A DNA stretch of 64,000 nt from Deltaproteobacteria bacterium. Its GTDB lineage: Bacteria > Lernaellota > Lernaellaia > JACKCT01. The translations under genes and the position numbers were made by a program. Below the pieces are notes generated by a model. It was not told the DNA's origin, ran no database searches, and worked only from the letters and a program-made list of their open reading frames with translations. Location: positions 186,001 to 250,000 of the forward strand of contig JAOSJX010000023.1 of the NCBI GenBank assembly GCA_027493875.1, given 5' to 3'. This document shows, piece after piece, positions 1-9,773 of the stretch. Each line of letters begins with the position of its first letter. Position 1 is the stretch's first letter.

Positions 1-1
1 C

Positions 2-976
2 GACGAACTCGAAGACTGGTTCGAGGACGACATCAAGGATCTGATTCAGGACATCGTCAACGACATGCTGTCCGAACAGGTGCCTCCGATCCTGGAGGAC
101 TTCCTGTCGCAAATCCCGACGGACTTCAGCTTTGAGGTGGACGGCAAGGAATTCATCGTCGACTACAACTTCGATTACGTGGCCTGGGACCGCGACGGCG
201 GAACGTTCTTCCTCGATGCGGGAATTTCGACGCCTCACGGCAGCCCCCGCGGTTCCGGACTTCGGTGGATCGCTCGGAACATTCAGCACGCCTCCGGACA
301 ACGTCGGATCGTATATCCCGGGCACCGAACAGCCGTACGGGGTCGGCGCGATTGTGGCGGACGATTTCATCAACCAGGCGCTTTACAACCTGTTCCGGGT
401 CGGGTTGCTGTCGATCGACGTTGAAGATGTCGTGGAGACGAATAACCCGATCATCCAGCTCGTGTTCCCGGATTGCACGACGCGCATCCGGGCAACGTGA
501 ACATCAAGATTCGGCCGCTGTTGCCGCCGATCGTTCTCATCTCGCCGGTCGGCGCGCCGATCACGGCGCCGCTCGTGCCGGTGGAATTCCAGCTCGGCGA
601 TATGATCGTCAACATGTTTGTCGACGACGGCACCAACGAAACGCTGTTCCTGCAGATGGCGGTAACGTTGAAGCAGCAGGCGGGGATGGGCATCAAGTTC
701 CCGGACAACACGTTCGAGTTGACCCTCGGCGATACGTTCGTCCATATCTATGTCTTCGCGGAACCGCTGATGGATTGGGATAATTCGCTGTTTGAGGACG
801 TCGCGCCGCTGCTGGTCGATCTGATCATGCCGGTCGTGAGCGATCTGCTCGGCAGCATCCAGCTCCCGACCTTCGACGATTTCGGCTACACGGTTTGGGA
901 GAACCGCGCCATGGGGCCGTCGCTGGATTACGTCGGTATCTTCATGGACCTCAACCCGCCTCCGCCCGGTCCTTAG
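2..976 (+). CDS. Hypothetical secreted protein, 3' part only; possible BPI/LBP-like lipid-binding fold
   Basis: The gene enters from the left edge already in frame (reading from base 2) and ends at TAG 974-976. The frame moves near 240-250 (a C5 run) and returns near 470-490, so about 325 codons are visible. The protein is rich in Asp, Phe, Ile and Val with alternating hydrophobic residues, no transmembrane helix and no catalytic motif that I recognise. The segment IVADDFINQALYNLFRVGLL resembles the start of the C-terminal half of bactericidal permeability-increasing/lipid-binding proteins, where an 'F-x-N-x-A-L-x-x-L-x-x-x-G-L-L' pattern is common. That comparison is from memory and weak. 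A strong terminator follows, so this is the last gene of its unit. Confidence 0.6.
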
Positions 977-1020
977 CCGGAGAGCGCGGCCCGCGGTCCC
1001 CCTGGTTTCGATGACGGCGC

Positions 1021-1055
1021 GGGGCCGGGCCCGAAAGGGTCCGGCCCCGTTTTTT
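1021..1055 (+). terminator. Intrinsic terminator
   Basis: A 12-bp stem with one G-T wobble (arms 1021-1032 and 1037-1048) closes on a GAAA tetraloop and is followed by six T (1050-1055). It lies 45 bases after the stop of the first gene and just ahead of the ribosome binding site of the next, so it separates the two units. Confidence 0.9.
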
Positions 1056-1068
1056 CGTGGAGGAGAAA

Positions 1069-1922
1069 ATGGGAGACGACCGGCGTCCGCTGATTCTGAT
1101 CACCGGATGCAGCACCGGCATCGGCTGGGAAGCGGCGAAACTTCTCGGGGGCGCACGGTTATCGCGTCGCGGCAACCGTTCGGCAGGATGAAGATCACGA
1201 CAAGCTGAACGCCCTTGAGAACGTCCGCGCTTTTCACGTCGAATTGGGTGATTCGACGTCCGTCAGGAAACTCGCGCGCGACGTGCACAACGCGATGGGA
1301 CCGGTCGACGTTCTGATCAATAACGCGGGGTGGGGGCAGCGCTCGGCTATGGAGGAAGCCGGGGAAGAGACGGTGCGGACGATGTTCGAGGTCAATGCGT
1401 TCGCGCCGCTGTGGTTGTCGCAGGAAGTGATTCCCGCGATGCGGGCGAAGGGCAAGGGCCTCATCGTCAACATCAGCAGCGTGACGGGCGTTTTTTCATC
1501 GCCGTTCGGCGGCATTTACGCCGGGACGAAGCACGCCCTGGAAGGGTGGGCGGAATCGATGCGCATGGAAGTGGAATCCTTCGGCATCGACGTGGTGATC
1601 GTGCAGCTCGGCCCGATCGCGACGGCGTTTCTGCCGACGTCGCACAAGCGATCCGAGGCGGCGTTGAAAAACCCCGACTCCCCCGTATTCGCGTGCTTAC
1701 GGCAGCTTGTTGGCGTCGGTGGGCCGGCTTCATAAAAGGGCGATCGATCCTGCGAGGACCGCCGAGCTTATTCTCCGCATCGTTCGCGCCCGGAAACCAC
1801 GCCCGAGGTACCGCCAACACCTCGCGGCGCATCTCGCGCCGTGGGTGATCGCGTTCATGCCGCGGCGTATGATCGATTTACTGCTCAAGCGCGCGGCCGG
1901 GCTGCAAAAGCTGAAAGCGTAG
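1069..1922 (+). CDS. Short-chain dehydrogenase/reductase (SDR)
   Basis: Classical NAD(P)-dependent SDR, usual length about 280 residues. The start ATG at 1069 has GGAGG just upstream. Visible motifs in order are the Rossmann glycine motif TGCSTGIG near residue 12, NNAGWG near residue 85, the catalytic serine in NISSVTG and the YxxxK pair in YAGTKHA. The C-terminal part carries basic and hydrophobic segments as in SDRs acting on lipophilic or steroid-like substrates, but the substrate cannot be told. Two frame breaks are present: one in a G5 run near 1147-1151, and one near 1690-1710 before LLASVGRLHKRA. The gene stands between a terminator and the DUF255 gene, with no clear pathway partner. 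Confidence 0.85.
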
Positions 1923-2001
1923 TCCACGCCACCTGGACCGCGGACCGATCGCCGATACAATGCGCGCGAAGCGTCCGTAATCCGTTGCCCAAGGAGTATT
2001 C

Positions 2002-4206
2002 ATGCCGGGAGCGCCTCCGGGAGCCGTTCTCTTCGAATCCATCCATGACGACCTTGTTGCCGCCTGGGAGGCGAAGGGGCCGGGCTACCAGCCGCGCACG
2101 CGGCATTTCGCCGCGGCGGAGACGCCGAAGTACGTTAACCGGCTGATTCGCGAAACCAGTCCTTATCTGCTCCAGCACGCGCACAACCCGGTGAATTGGT
2201 ATCCGTGGGGCGATGAGGCGTTCAGCGACGCCAAGGCGCTCGGTCGTCCGGTGCTCCTGTCGGTGGGTTATTCGACGTGCCACTGGTGTCACGTCATGGA
2301 GCACGAGTCGTTCGAGGACGAGCACATCGCCCGTTTCATCAACGAGCATTACATCCCCGTCAAAGTGGACCGGGAGGAACGCCCCGACGTGGATGCGATT
2401 TATATGCAGGCCGTCCAGATGATGACCGGTCACGGCGGATGGCCGATGACGGTTTGGCTGACGCCGGACCGCAGGCCGTATTACGGGGGGACATATTATC
2501 CGCCATACGACGGCGACCGCGGTCAGCCGATCGGATTTCTTTCGCTGTTGGGACGGTTGGAGCACGTTTTTAAGAACCAGCCGAGCCACGTCGAGGACTC
2601 GGCCAAACGCGTTGCCGAAGCTATTCGCAGCCAATCGATTCAAGCGGGCGGCGGCGATCTTCCGGGGCCGAAGGTTCTTCACGCCGCGTTCATGTTCTGT
2701 CACGACAACGTCGACCGCCGCGAAGGCGGCATGCTCGGCGCGCCGAAATTTCCCAGCAGTCTGCCGATCCGCCTTTTGTTTCGTTATCACCGGCGTACCG
2801 GCGAAAACGCGGCGCTCGATATGGCGCGCCTCACACTGCGTAAAATGGCGAACGGGGGAATGCACGATCATGTCGCCGGAGGATTTCACCGCTACTCGAC
2901 CGACGAGGAATGGTTGGTGCCGCATTTCGAAAAAATGCTTTACGACAACGCGCTGCTCGCCGTCGCCTATGCGGAAGGTTGGCAGGTCACCAAAGACGAC
3001 GAGTTCGCCCGCGTGGCGCGCGACATTCTGGATTATGTGGCGCGCGACATGACGTCGCCGGAGGGTGCGTTCTATTCCGCGACGGATGCGGACAGCATCG
3101 GCCCCGACGGCCACATGGAAGAGGGGTACTACTTCACGTGGACGCCCGACGAACTGCGCGAGGCGCTCGGCGCCGATGCCGTCCGGTTGGTGGAAGCATA
3201 TTTCAACGTCACGCCGTACGGAAATTTCGAGGGACGCAATATTCTCCACGTCACGCGCCCTCTTGATGAGATTGCCCGAACGCTGAGCCTTTCCATGGAT
3301 AAAGCGCGGACGATGCTGGCCGAGGCGCGGGCGGTGCTCTACGCCAAACGCAATGAACGTCCGGCGCCGCTTCGCGACGACAAAATTCTGACATCGTGGA
3401 ACGGTCTCATGATTTCGGCGTTCGCGCGTGTGGGGTTCGCGTTCAATGAAGCCGCCTATATCGAGCGGGCGGAACGGGCCGCGACGTTCGTTTTGTCGCA
3501 TCTGGCGGAAGACGGCCGGTTGCTTCACTCGTTCAAGGACGGGCGGGCGCGGCACCGGGGCTATCTGGACGACTATGCCTTTTTCATCGCCGCGTTGCTC
3601 GATCTTTTTGAAGCGACGGGCGATGTCCGCCCGCTGCGCGAGGCGAAACGGCTGACCGGAGAGTTGGATCGGTTGTATGGGGACGGCGAAGGCGGTGCCT
3701 ATTTCATGACGGCGTCGGACCACGAGCAACTCCTTGTGCGTCAGAAACCGTATTATGACGGGGCGGAGCCCTCCGGAAATTCCGTGGCCGTGCTCAACTT
3801 GTTGCGTCTGAATGCGTTGACAGGGGACGACGCCTACCGGGCCCGAGCGGACAAAGCCATGGCGGCGTTCGGTGACGTCATGGACCGCATGCCGATGGCG
3901 ATGTCGGAAATGCTCCTCGCGCTCGATTTCCGCCACGACCGCGTGTGGGAAATTGTTATCGCGGACAGTCAAGACGGGGGAGGCAACGCACGGATGCTGG
4001 ATGCGTTGCGTGGATCGTTTCAGCCGAATTGCGTCCTGGCGCGCGCCGGGCGGGAAGCCGACGCCCCGATAGCGGAAGGGAAGACGGCGGTCAGCGGCAT
4101 GTGCACGGCCTATGTTTGCGAGCAGGGCATCTGCCGGCAACCGGTCACGTCACCCGAGAAATTCCTGGCTCAAATATCCGAGGTGCGTTCTTTACGCGAC
4201 GCGTGA
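2002..4206 (+). CDS. DUF255 thioredoxin-domain protein, YyaL/SPATA20 type
   Basis: Intact 734-residue protein. Residues 45-210 form the thioredoxin-like DUF255 domain with the family signature [19 protein letters not shown] and a CxxC in [14 protein letters not shown]. The rest is an (alpha/alpha)6-barrel like that of N-acylglucosamine 2-epimerase/glycoside hydrolases (for example [12 protein letters not shown] and [14 protein letters not shown]). The family is widespread from bacteria to mammals, and its biochemical role is still not settled. The start ATG is preceded by AAGGAG. The first 45 residues are longer than in many members, so a downstream start is possible, but none has a better ribosome site. 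It ends 11 bases from the convergent FG-GAP lipoprotein gene. Confidence 0.92.
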   Translation: MPGAPPGAVLFESIHDDLVAAWEAKGPGYQPRTRHFAAAETPKYVNRLIRETSPYLLQHAHNPVNWYPWGDEAFSDAKALGRPVLLSVGYSTCHWCHVMEHESFEDEHIARFINEHYIPVKVDREERPDVDAIYMQAVQMMTGHGGWPMTVWLTPDRRPYYGGTYYPPYDGDRGQPIGFLSLLGRLEHVFKNQPSHVEDSAKRVAEAIRSQSIQAGGGDLPGPKVLHAAFMFCHDNVDRREGGMLGAPKFPSSLPIRLLFRYHRRTGENAALDMARLTLRKMANGGMHDHVAGGFHRYSTDEEWLVPHFEKMLYDNALLAVAYAEGWQVTKDDEFARVARDILDYVARDMTSPEGAFYSATDADSIGPDGHMEEGYYFTWTPDELREALGADAVRLVEAYFNVTPYGNFEGRNILHVTRPLDEIARTLSLSMDKARTMLAEARAVLYAKRNERPAPLRDDKILTSWNGLMISAFARVGFAFNEAAYIERAERAATFVLSHLAEDGRLLHSFKDGRARHRGYLDDYAFFIAALLDLFEATGDVRPLREAKRLTGELDRLYGDGEGGAYFMTASDHEQLLVRQKPYYDGAEPSGNSVAVLNLLRLNALTGDDAYRARADKAMAAFGDVMDRMPMAMSEMLLALDFRHDRVWEIVIADSQDGGGNARMLDALRGSFQPNCVLARAGREADAPIAEGKTAVSGMCTAYVCEQGICRQPVTSPEKFLAQISEVRSLRDA

Positions 4207-4217
4207 CGTCGGGATCA

Positions 4218-6113
4218 TCAAGGCTCGGCGCGGAGGGTGCGTCCGCCGTAAACTTGAAACGTTGAGCCGACCGGCGCGACGATTTCCTTGATTTCGTGAT
4301 AGGGCGTTCCCGAAGCGTACCAACGCATCCACGGCGCCTGTCCGGTCCCGGACTGCGGCGTGTTGGCGACGGCGACGTCCACGACGCCGTCCCGGTTGAA
4401 ATCCCACAGAGACGACGAGCGTATGTGCGCCTTGTCGAACGTTTCTTCAAATGCGATCGCGAAATCGTCGTTACCGTCGTATACGCGGACCGTCGAGGTA
4501 AAGTCGTTGCCCGGGCCGGTCAGATCGTTGATCACGGCGACGACCTCATAAACCTCGTCGGCGTCAACGTCTACGAGAAAAAACCAGCTTGTCGAATGCG
4601 AGGAGATTTGCGTCGTCCACAACGACGTGTCCCAGTCCTGTTCACACACCGTGAGCTCGGAATGGTACGTAACGGGCGTCGTCGTCTCTTTCCATTCACG
4701 AAGGACGACGGGGTCGCGGCCGGGCAAGCCGTCCACGTCGACGGGGGCCGTCAAGATATCGGGTTCGGCGCCGAGCCAATCGACCGACTCGTCCGGTTCG
4801 GCTTCGAGCAGGCGCTCGAGGACAACGGACGTGCCGGATACTTCCCACGATTTGATTTCCTGAATTGATAACGACGGGGCGTTGCCGAGAAACAAGGCGT
4901 TGATGTCGGCCCGTCCGTCGGCGTCAAGGTCGCGATAGGGCCAGAGAGAGGTGATCCGGTCGGCGATCTCGCCGGTATCGAGCACGTCGGCGAAGTTCTG
5001 CGACCCGTCGATCGCGACGACGCGTCCGCTATATTCCCAGCCGAGCGAGGTGAGGGATCGGTCGGAAAGCGCGACGGCAATCTCAAAGGTTCCGTCGGTG
5101 TTCGAGTCTACCGGCCAAACGATGTAGCCGTAAGTGGCGACGAAGTCGCGCGACCAGAAGGAGACCGTCGCTGTCGGCGTCGCGCACCTCGAGCGTGAGG
5201 GAGAATGTTTGATCCTCGTCTTTCGTGACGCGCAAAGGAGATATTCATCCCCCGCGTTTCCGTCGAAATCCGCGGGGGTCGCGTGCCGGCGCACGACGTC
5301 CGCGAAGATGAACGGTGCCTCGATCTTTTCTCCGAGATTGCTCACGATTTCCTTGACGACGGAATAACCCGAGGCGGCTTCATACCATGTGAGCCGCGAG
5401 CGTTCGCCGACATCGTCCTCGGGCGAAAGCGATACGAGGAACTCCGGGAATCCGTCGCGGTCGAAATCCCAGTTCATCGCAATGTCCGCGTGGTAGCCGT
5501 TGATGATCCCGGTATCGAAAACTGTTTCGAAGCCTTTTGATCCGGCGACAACCTGCACGCGCGCGGTCCAGCTCGCCGCGTCCGTTGGGATCGCCGAGTC
5601 GGTCAAGCGAATGACGATTTCGTAGATACCATCACCATCCAAATCGACGGCGGAGAAGCGTGACGTCGACCGGGCCTGGAATGACGCCGACCAGATATCA
5701 GCGCTTGTGGCGGCGTCACGGACTTCGACGACATAGTGGAAACGCCCGTCCGGATCCTCGTTGACGATCGTGGTTTCAACGTAGAGGTATTCGAGGCCGG
5801 GTCCACCGTCGAAATCGACGGGACCGTACGGGACGTCCAATAGAGTAACGTCCGTGTCGTCATCACCGGTGTCGTCATCACCGGTATCGTCGTCGGGCGG
5901 CTCGGTGTCGTCGTCCGGTACCGTATCGTCGTCGTCAGCCGTATCGTCATCCGTATCGTCGTCATCCACCTCGTCGTCATTCCCGTCGTCGTCGACGGCG
6001 TCATCGTCATCGCCGCACGTACAAGCGGTCGGCAGGGCGAGCATCGTGAGGGCGAGAACAGTCGCCGGAACGACCTCCCAAGACCACGCCTTCCTGTTCT
6101 TCGTCATAGCCAT
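4218..6113 (-). CDS. FG-GAP/VCBS-repeat lipoprotein with Asp-rich tether
   Basis: About 631 residues. The N-terminus is a signal peptide ending in a lipobox-like LPTAC, followed by CGDDDD and a roughly 60-residue Asp/Thr-rich tract that would hold the folded part away from the membrane. The body has about nine calcium-loop motifs of the Dx[DN]xDG type, such as DLDGDGIYE, DFDRDGFPEF, DLDADGRAD and DFNRDGVVDV, spaced as in an integrin-like beta-propeller. I prefer ATG 6113 (AAGG upstream) to the GTG at 6128. Between about 5150 and 5240 the reading frame is shifted and restored: the other frame reads VTKDEDQTFSLTLEVRDADS, which fits the repeat better, so a pair of compensating indels is likely. 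Ligand or partner unknown. Confidence 0.85.
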   Translation of the reverse strand: MAMTKNRKAWSWEVVPATVLALTMLALPTACTCGDDDDAVDDDGNDDEVDDDDTDDDTADDDDTVPDDDTEPPDDDTGDDDTGDDDTDVTLLDVPYGPVDFDGGPGLEYLYVETTIVNEDPDGRFHYVVEVRDAATSADIWSASFQARSTSRFSAVDLDGDGIYEIVIRLTDSAIPTDAASWTARVQVVAGSKGFETVFDTGIINGYHADIAMNWDFDRDGFPEFLVSLSPEDDVGERSRLTWYEAASGYSVVKEIVSNLGEKIEAPFIFADVVRRHATPADFDGNAGDEYLLCASRKTRIKHSPSRSRCATPTATVSFWSRDFVATYGYIVWPVDSNTDGTFEIAVALSDRSLTSLGWEYSGRVVAIDGSQNFADVLDTGEIADRITSLWPYRDLDADGRADINALFLGNAPSLSIQEIKSWEVSGTSVVLERLLEAEPDESVDWLGAEPDILTAPVDVDGLPGRDPVVLREWKETTTPVTYHSELTVCEQDWDTSLWTTQISSHSTSWFFLVDVDADEVYEVVAVINDLTGPGNDFTSTVRVYDGNDDFAIAFEETFDKAHIRSSSLWDFNRDGVVDVAVANTPQSGTGQAPWMRWYASGTPYHEIKEIVAPVGSTFQVYGGRTLRAEP

Positions 6114-6121
6114 CGGTCGCC

Positions 6122-6151
6122 TTGACACCCTAATATTACCGTTGCTACGGC
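6122..6151 (+). promoter_or_regulatory. Candidate sigma70-type promoter of the CDGSH gene
   Basis: TTGACA (6122-6127) is followed by an extended minus-10-like TGCTACGG (6143-6150) at an 18-base spacing to TAC. The arrangement TTGACAccc...TGCTAC recurs ahead of the lipoprotein gene at 52429. The minus-10 itself matches the consensus poorly. Confidence 0.25.
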
Positions 6152-6203
6152 GTTCGGAAAATATTGATCATTATACCACGCACGAATAGGAAAGGAGATG
6201 CGT

Positions 6204-6440
6204 ATGCCGGAACCGAAAATCGCGGAACGCAGCCCCGCCGTTTTGGATCTGGAGCCTGGAGATTACATGTGGTGCCAGTGCGGGCGTTCGTCGAACCAGC
6301 CGTTTTGCGACGGGTCGCATCGCGGTACGGGACTCTTTCCAAAACAGTTTTCGGTCGACGAAAACAAAACCGTCGCTTTATGCCGCTGTAAACACACCGG
6401 CAATGCTCCGTTTTGCGACGGAACGCATAAAACCGTTTAA
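6204..6440 (+). CDS. CDGSH iron-sulfur domain protein
   Basis: A 78-residue protein made of two CDGSH-type zinc-finger-like motifs: CQCGRSSNQPFCDGSH and CRCKHTGNAPFCDGTH. Each supplies the three Cys and one His that ligate a 2Fe-2S cluster in the mitoNEET/MiNT family, so it is a two-cluster protein. Such proteins carry electrons or transfer clusters in the cytoplasm; the partner here is unknown. The ribosome site decides the start: AAAGGAG (6191-6197) directly abuts an ATG at 6198, while the ATG at 6204 lies at a proper 6-base spacing, so 6204 is chosen. Its TAA overlaps the stop of the convergent aldo/keto reductase gene. Confidence 0.9.
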   Translation: MPEPKIAERSPAVLDLEPGDYMWCQCGRSSNQPFCDGSHRGTGLFPKQFSVDENKTVALCRCKHTGNAPFCDGTHKTV

Positions 6441-7258
6441 CGCCCAAATACGATGGACCGGACGGACGACGCGCCGCGAACGTGTTGGCCGATCCGCCGA
6501 ACGCGTTCCTCTTCGTCGGGAGACAGCGGGCCGTCGTCGAGCGCCGCGAGAGCTTCGTCCATTTCGGCCGCGTTTTTCGGACCGGTCATGCAGACGTTAA
6601 AATCGGGATTCGACAGGACGAAGCGATAACAATCGCGGCCGCGGAGTGGATTCTCGCCCGGCGGCATCAATTTCGATCTCGTGAGTTGTCCCCAGCGGGT
6701 TGCGGTATAGGCCACGGTCCCCGGACGATGGTCGGGCGAAAGATGCGGAAAAATATCCTTCTCGGCGCCGGTGTGCGCGGCGTTGTAGCGGACGTGCAGG
6801 ATATCGTAACGCGTATCCTTGGCGTATTTAACAAAGGTCGGGCGATGATGGCAGGAAATCGCGAGGCGCTTGTAAAGGCCCTTTTCGCGCATGCGCTCGG
6901 CGCCTTCAAGAACGGCGTCAGACGGGCCGTGATCGAACCACCCAAGGAGCAGCACGTCGGCGTAATCGAGGTGGAGGGTTTTCAGGCCGCGCGTGAAAGT
7001 CGCTTCCATCACGGAAGGGATACGGGAGTAGCTCTGGAGCACCAGAACGAGATCGTCGCGATGGCCCGCCGCCTTTACGGCGCGCACCGCATCCCGCATG
7101 CCGCTCGGACGGCGCGAACCGTGATACCAGTAGTTCACACCGCGGTCGAAAGCTCGTAGGAGGGAATCGCGATCGACGCCGTAACCGCCGGCCACGGCCA
7201 GCGGGCTGACTTCGAGGCCGGATCGGCCGAGCGTGACGCGATGAGGGAAGGGCGCCAT
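6437..7258 (-). CDS. Aldo/keto reductase family protein
   Basis: Intact 273-residue TIM-barrel oxidoreductase. LGRSGLEVSPLAVAGGYGVD at the N-terminus, the helix/strand pattern with DYADVLLLGWF, and LSNPDFNVCMTGPKN near the NADPH-binding C-terminus are typical. The usual catalytic Asp/Tyr region is divergent (FDRGVNYWYHGSRRPSGMRD keeps D and Y). It belongs to the subgroup resembling aldo/keto reductases of iron-sulfur-less type; the substrate is unknown. CGGAG upstream of the ATG supports the start. It is tail-to-tail with the CDGSH gene, the two stop codons overlapping by four bases. Confidence 0.88.
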   Translation of the reverse strand: MAPFPHRVTLGRSGLEVSPLAVAGGYGVDRDSLLRAFDRGVNYWYHGSRRPSGMRDAVRAVKAAGHRDDLVLVLQSYSRIPSVMEATFTRGLKTLHLDYADVLLLGWFDHGPSDAVLEGAERMREKGLYKRLAISCHHRPTFVKYAKDTRYDILHVRYNAAHTGAEKDIFPHLSPDHRPGTVAYTATRWGQLTRSKLMPPGENPLRGRDCYRFVLSNPDFNVCMTGPKNAAEMDEALAALDDGPLSPDEEERVRRIGQHVRGASSVRSIVFGR

Positions 7259-7314
7259 TGAAAACTCCGGTCAAAAGCCGTATAGGCCACTGCTGAACCG
7301 AGGCATCATAAACG

Positions 7315-8384
7315 ATGACGACGAAGGCGCAAACACGTTCGCGGCGGGAGCCGCTGTCACGGCTGGTCGCCGCGTATGAAAAGTTGACGCCGCCGGAAAA
7401 GGCGCGGATCCGTCAGGAAATTTTGAGGCGCGCGGGCCGGGACGAAGCGCAGCGGATGCGCGACGAGTTGAAGCGCGCCGAGGCCGCGCAAGCGCTCGCG
7501 GCGCCGGCGCCGGAGCATTTCGATCCGATTTCGGAGGAACTCGGACAATACCTTCGGGACGCGCGGAAAGCGTTGTCGCATTACTTTCCCTTCGATCGTT
7601 ACCGCGCCGGCGACGAGAACAACCTTGAGCTTCTCCGCCTCGAAGTGCTGCACATGCTCGAACCCCTCGAGTGGCTTCTCAAAACGTACTTTCGCTATGA
7701 AGTGAAGGGCCTCGAACACGTGCCGCTGGAGGGGCGCTCGATGATCGTGTCTAACCACGGTCTGCTGCCCATCGACGGCGCGTTTTTGTATTACGAAATT
7801 TTACGCCATCGAAAGCGGTAGGTGCGCGGTTTGACCGACTGGCGGATCTATAAATTTCCATGGCTCCGGCAGTTTTTTATGGACATGGGAATCGTGGTGG
7901 GCAGCCACGAGAACGGGGACAAGCTGCTCCGGCGCGAGGGAACTTATTTTCATCATGCCGGGCGGCTCCAAAGAGGCGTGGAAATCGTCGAAGTTACCGT
8001 TATCGGCTTTTGTGGAACGGCCGGACCGGTTTTATCAGGATGGCCCTGCGTAACCGTTGTCCGATCATTCCGTCGGCCAACGTGGGGACGGACGATACGT
8101 ATCGCGTGTTTTTCGACGGCTACACGACGGCGTACAAGTTTTTCAAGTCCAAAAAGCGCTGTTGCCGATCAGCATCCCGATCGGCCTCGGACTCTTACCG
8201 CTTCCCGTCAAAATGACGCAATACGTCGGTGAACCGATCATTTTGCCGTATCCTCCGGAGGCGGAAAAAGATCCGGCGATCGTTGAGGAATGTCAGGAGA
8301 TCGTAAAATCAAAAAGTGTACGATCTCATCGATATCGGCCTTCGTGAACGGGAAGAGAGAAAATTGAGTATTCTCAGCCGGTAA
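7315..8384 (+). pseudogene. Decayed or error-laden PlsC-like acyltransferase
   Basis: Pieces in different frames add up to a lysophospholipid acyltransferase-like protein of about 350 residues. The N-terminal 100 residues are a charged helical region, then GRSMIVSNHGLLPIDGAFLY gives a motif I related to HX4D (here SNHGLLPID). An in-frame TAG at 7819-7821 interrupts the text, which resumes with VRGLTDWRIYKFPWL. Further frame changes are needed near 7940, 8010 and 8150: ELIFIMPGGSKEAWK, NGRTGFIRMALRNRCPIIPS (motif III-like region) and LLPISIPIGLGLLPLPVKM come from successive frames. With a stop codon plus at least three frame breaks this is the most damaged gene of the window and could be a real pseudogene. 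Confidence 0.75.
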
Positions 8385-8438
8385 GACCGTTTCTTTGTTA
8401 TGCAAGTCACGCCGCGAGCGGTTGGATGCGATCGCGGC

Positions 8439-8466
8439 TGGACACGTCGGCGTCCGGTTTTATATG
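8439..8466 (+). promoter_or_regulatory. Candidate promoter of the nickel-SOD gene
   Basis: TGGACA (8439-8444, one mismatch to the minus-35 consensus) and TATATG (8461-8466) are 16 bases apart. This would give an untranslated leader of about 78 bases before the sodN start. I see no obvious nickel-repressor operator palindrome. Confidence 0.35.
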
Positions 8467-8550
8467 TTCGACGGCGCCTCCCGTCGACGACGGAAAAACC
8501 CGTGCGCGGTCGCGGACGATCGCCATTACCCTCGCACCGAGGAGCGCGAA

Positions 8551-9036
8551 ATGCGGAAAATCCCTTGGCCTTGTTGGTTTGCGTGTTTGACGCTCGTGGG
8601 CATCGCCATGGTCGCGGCGGAGGGCCGGCCGGCGGCGGCGCATTGTCAGGTCCCCTGTGGAATTTACGATCACCACGCGCGCATTCATCAGATGCGCGAG
8701 GATGCGGCGACCATCGCGAAGGCGACGTCGAGCCTACTCGATCTCGCCGGGAAGGCGGACGCGATGTCCAGGAATCAGGCAGTGCGTTGGATCAACACCA
8801 AGGAAGAGCACGCGGACAACATTCAAAAGACGGTGTCGGAGTACTTTCTGACGCAGGTCGTGAAGCCGGCCGATCCGTCCGACAAAGATGCCTACGCGAA
8901 GTATCTTCAAACGTTGGCCGATCATCACGCGGTGCTCGTCGCTGCGATGAAAACGAAGCAGACGGTGGACCCGACGGCGGTTGACGCGCTCGGCGCCGCC
9001 CTCGATAAATTGGAAAACTACTATGCGAAGGAGTAG
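8551..9036 (+). CDS. sodN: Exported nickel superoxide dismutase
   Basis: 161 residues; GAGGAG lies ahead of ATG 8551. A signal peptide (Arg/Lys, hydrophobic core, ending RPAAA) is directly followed by HCQVPCGIY, the nickel-hook signature HCxxPCGxY. His1, Cys2 and Cys6 of the mature chain bind Ni and disproportionate superoxide; the free His1 amine is required, so cleavage at AAA|H would create the active N-terminus. The remainder is the four-helix bundle of the family. Streptomyces enzymes are cytoplasmic with a short propeptide removed by SodX; here a Sec-like leader would do both processing and export. The next gene begins 8 bases on, and its ribosome site overlaps the sodN stop. Confidence 0.93.
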   Translation: MRKIPWPCWFACLTLVGIAMVAAEGRPAAAHCQVPCGIYDHHARIHQMREDAATIAKATSSLLDLAGKADAMSRNQAVRWINTKEEHADNIQKTVSEYFLTQVVKPADPSDKDAYAKYLQTLADHHAVLVAAMKTKQTVDPTAVDALGAALDKLENYYAKE

Positions 9037-9043
9037 ATCCGCG

Positions 9044-9740
9044 ATGCGAAAGTTATCGAAACCCCGGGTTGGAACCGTCATGGCGCTCACGACGATGGCC
9101 GCGGCATTGGTCCTGGCGGCTTGCACCCCTGCCACCGCCGGCGTGAACGTCGGTGACACCGCGCCGGATTTTCAGCTCACCGCCGTGGACGGAAAAGCCT
9201 ATCAATTGTCCGAATACGCGGGCAAGGTGGTCGTTCTCGAATGGACGTGTCCGAACTGCCCGTTCGTCAAGCGGCACAACGAGGAAAAGACGATGGCGGA
9301 ACTTGTCAAGAAGTATCCGAACGTCGTCTTTTTGTCGATCGACAGTTCCGCGAAGAGCCAGGATTACTATATGGACCCGGCGACGTACCAAGCGGTGCTT
9401 AAGGAGCGTGGGCTCGTCACTCCGCACCTCCAGGATACGACGGGCGAGGTCGGTAAGATGTACGACGCGAAAACCACGCCGCATATGTTCGTCGTGGACG
9501 AGAAGGGAAAGGTTATCTACAACGGCGCGATCGATAGTAAAAAGACGACGGAGGTTCAGACGTCGAAGGACGACGTGGAGAATTATGTCGACGAGGCGCT
9601 GGCGGCCCATTTCGCCGGCAAGACGCCCGGAACCGTCACAGACGAAGCCTTACGGCTGCAGCGTCAAATACGACGGCGCGGCGCCGTGGAAGAAAAAAGT
9701 AGCCCGACGACGTCTTTCCCAACAAGGATTGACAGCGTAA
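9044..9740 (+). CDS. Thioredoxin-fold (AhpC/TSA-like) lipoprotein
   Basis: About 230 residues. A signal peptide ends in a clear lipobox LVLAAC, followed by the peroxiredoxin/TlpA-like domain: GDTAPDFQLTAVDGK, then WTCPNCPFVKRH with CPNC as the redox CxxC, KTTPHMFVVDEKGK with the cis-Pro strand, and NGAIDSKK. It is expected on the periplasmic side of a membrane as a disulfide or peroxide reductase. Near 9640 the frame must change so that the conserved ending KPYGCSVKYD appears; without it the tail is unlike the family. AAGGAG overlapping the sodN stop indicates one operon with sodN, a sensible superoxide/peroxide defence pair. Confidence 0.88.
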
Positions 9741-9744
9741 GATG

Positions 9745-9768
9745 CGCCGGCTCTTAGCCGGCGGTTTT
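9745..9768 (+). terminator. Intrinsic terminator after the sodN operon
   Basis: A perfect 7-bp GC stem (9745-9751 with 9757-9763) and a 5-base loop are followed by GTTTTAC. It sits 4 bases after the thioredoxin-fold gene's stop. The T-tract is short, so efficiency may be modest. Confidence 0.65.
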
Positions 9769-9773
9769 ACGTC

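Noticed and set aside
1885..4140. A 751-codon open frame on the minus strand opposite the DUF255 gene
   Set aside because: The plus-strand protein is a clear full-length family member. The minus frame is Arg/His/Val-rich text typical of antisense frames in GC-rich DNA and shows no domain.
7819..7821. Recoding of the in-frame TAG (pyrrolysine or stop suppression) in the acyltransferase
   Set aside because: The same gene has several frame breaks, and no pyl genes or recoding element are visible; decay or error is simpler.
8395..8550. A longer start for sodN at 8395
   Set aside because: The added 52 residues are unlike a signal peptide, while ATG 8551 has GAGGAG and gives a proper leader ending at His1 of the Ni hook.
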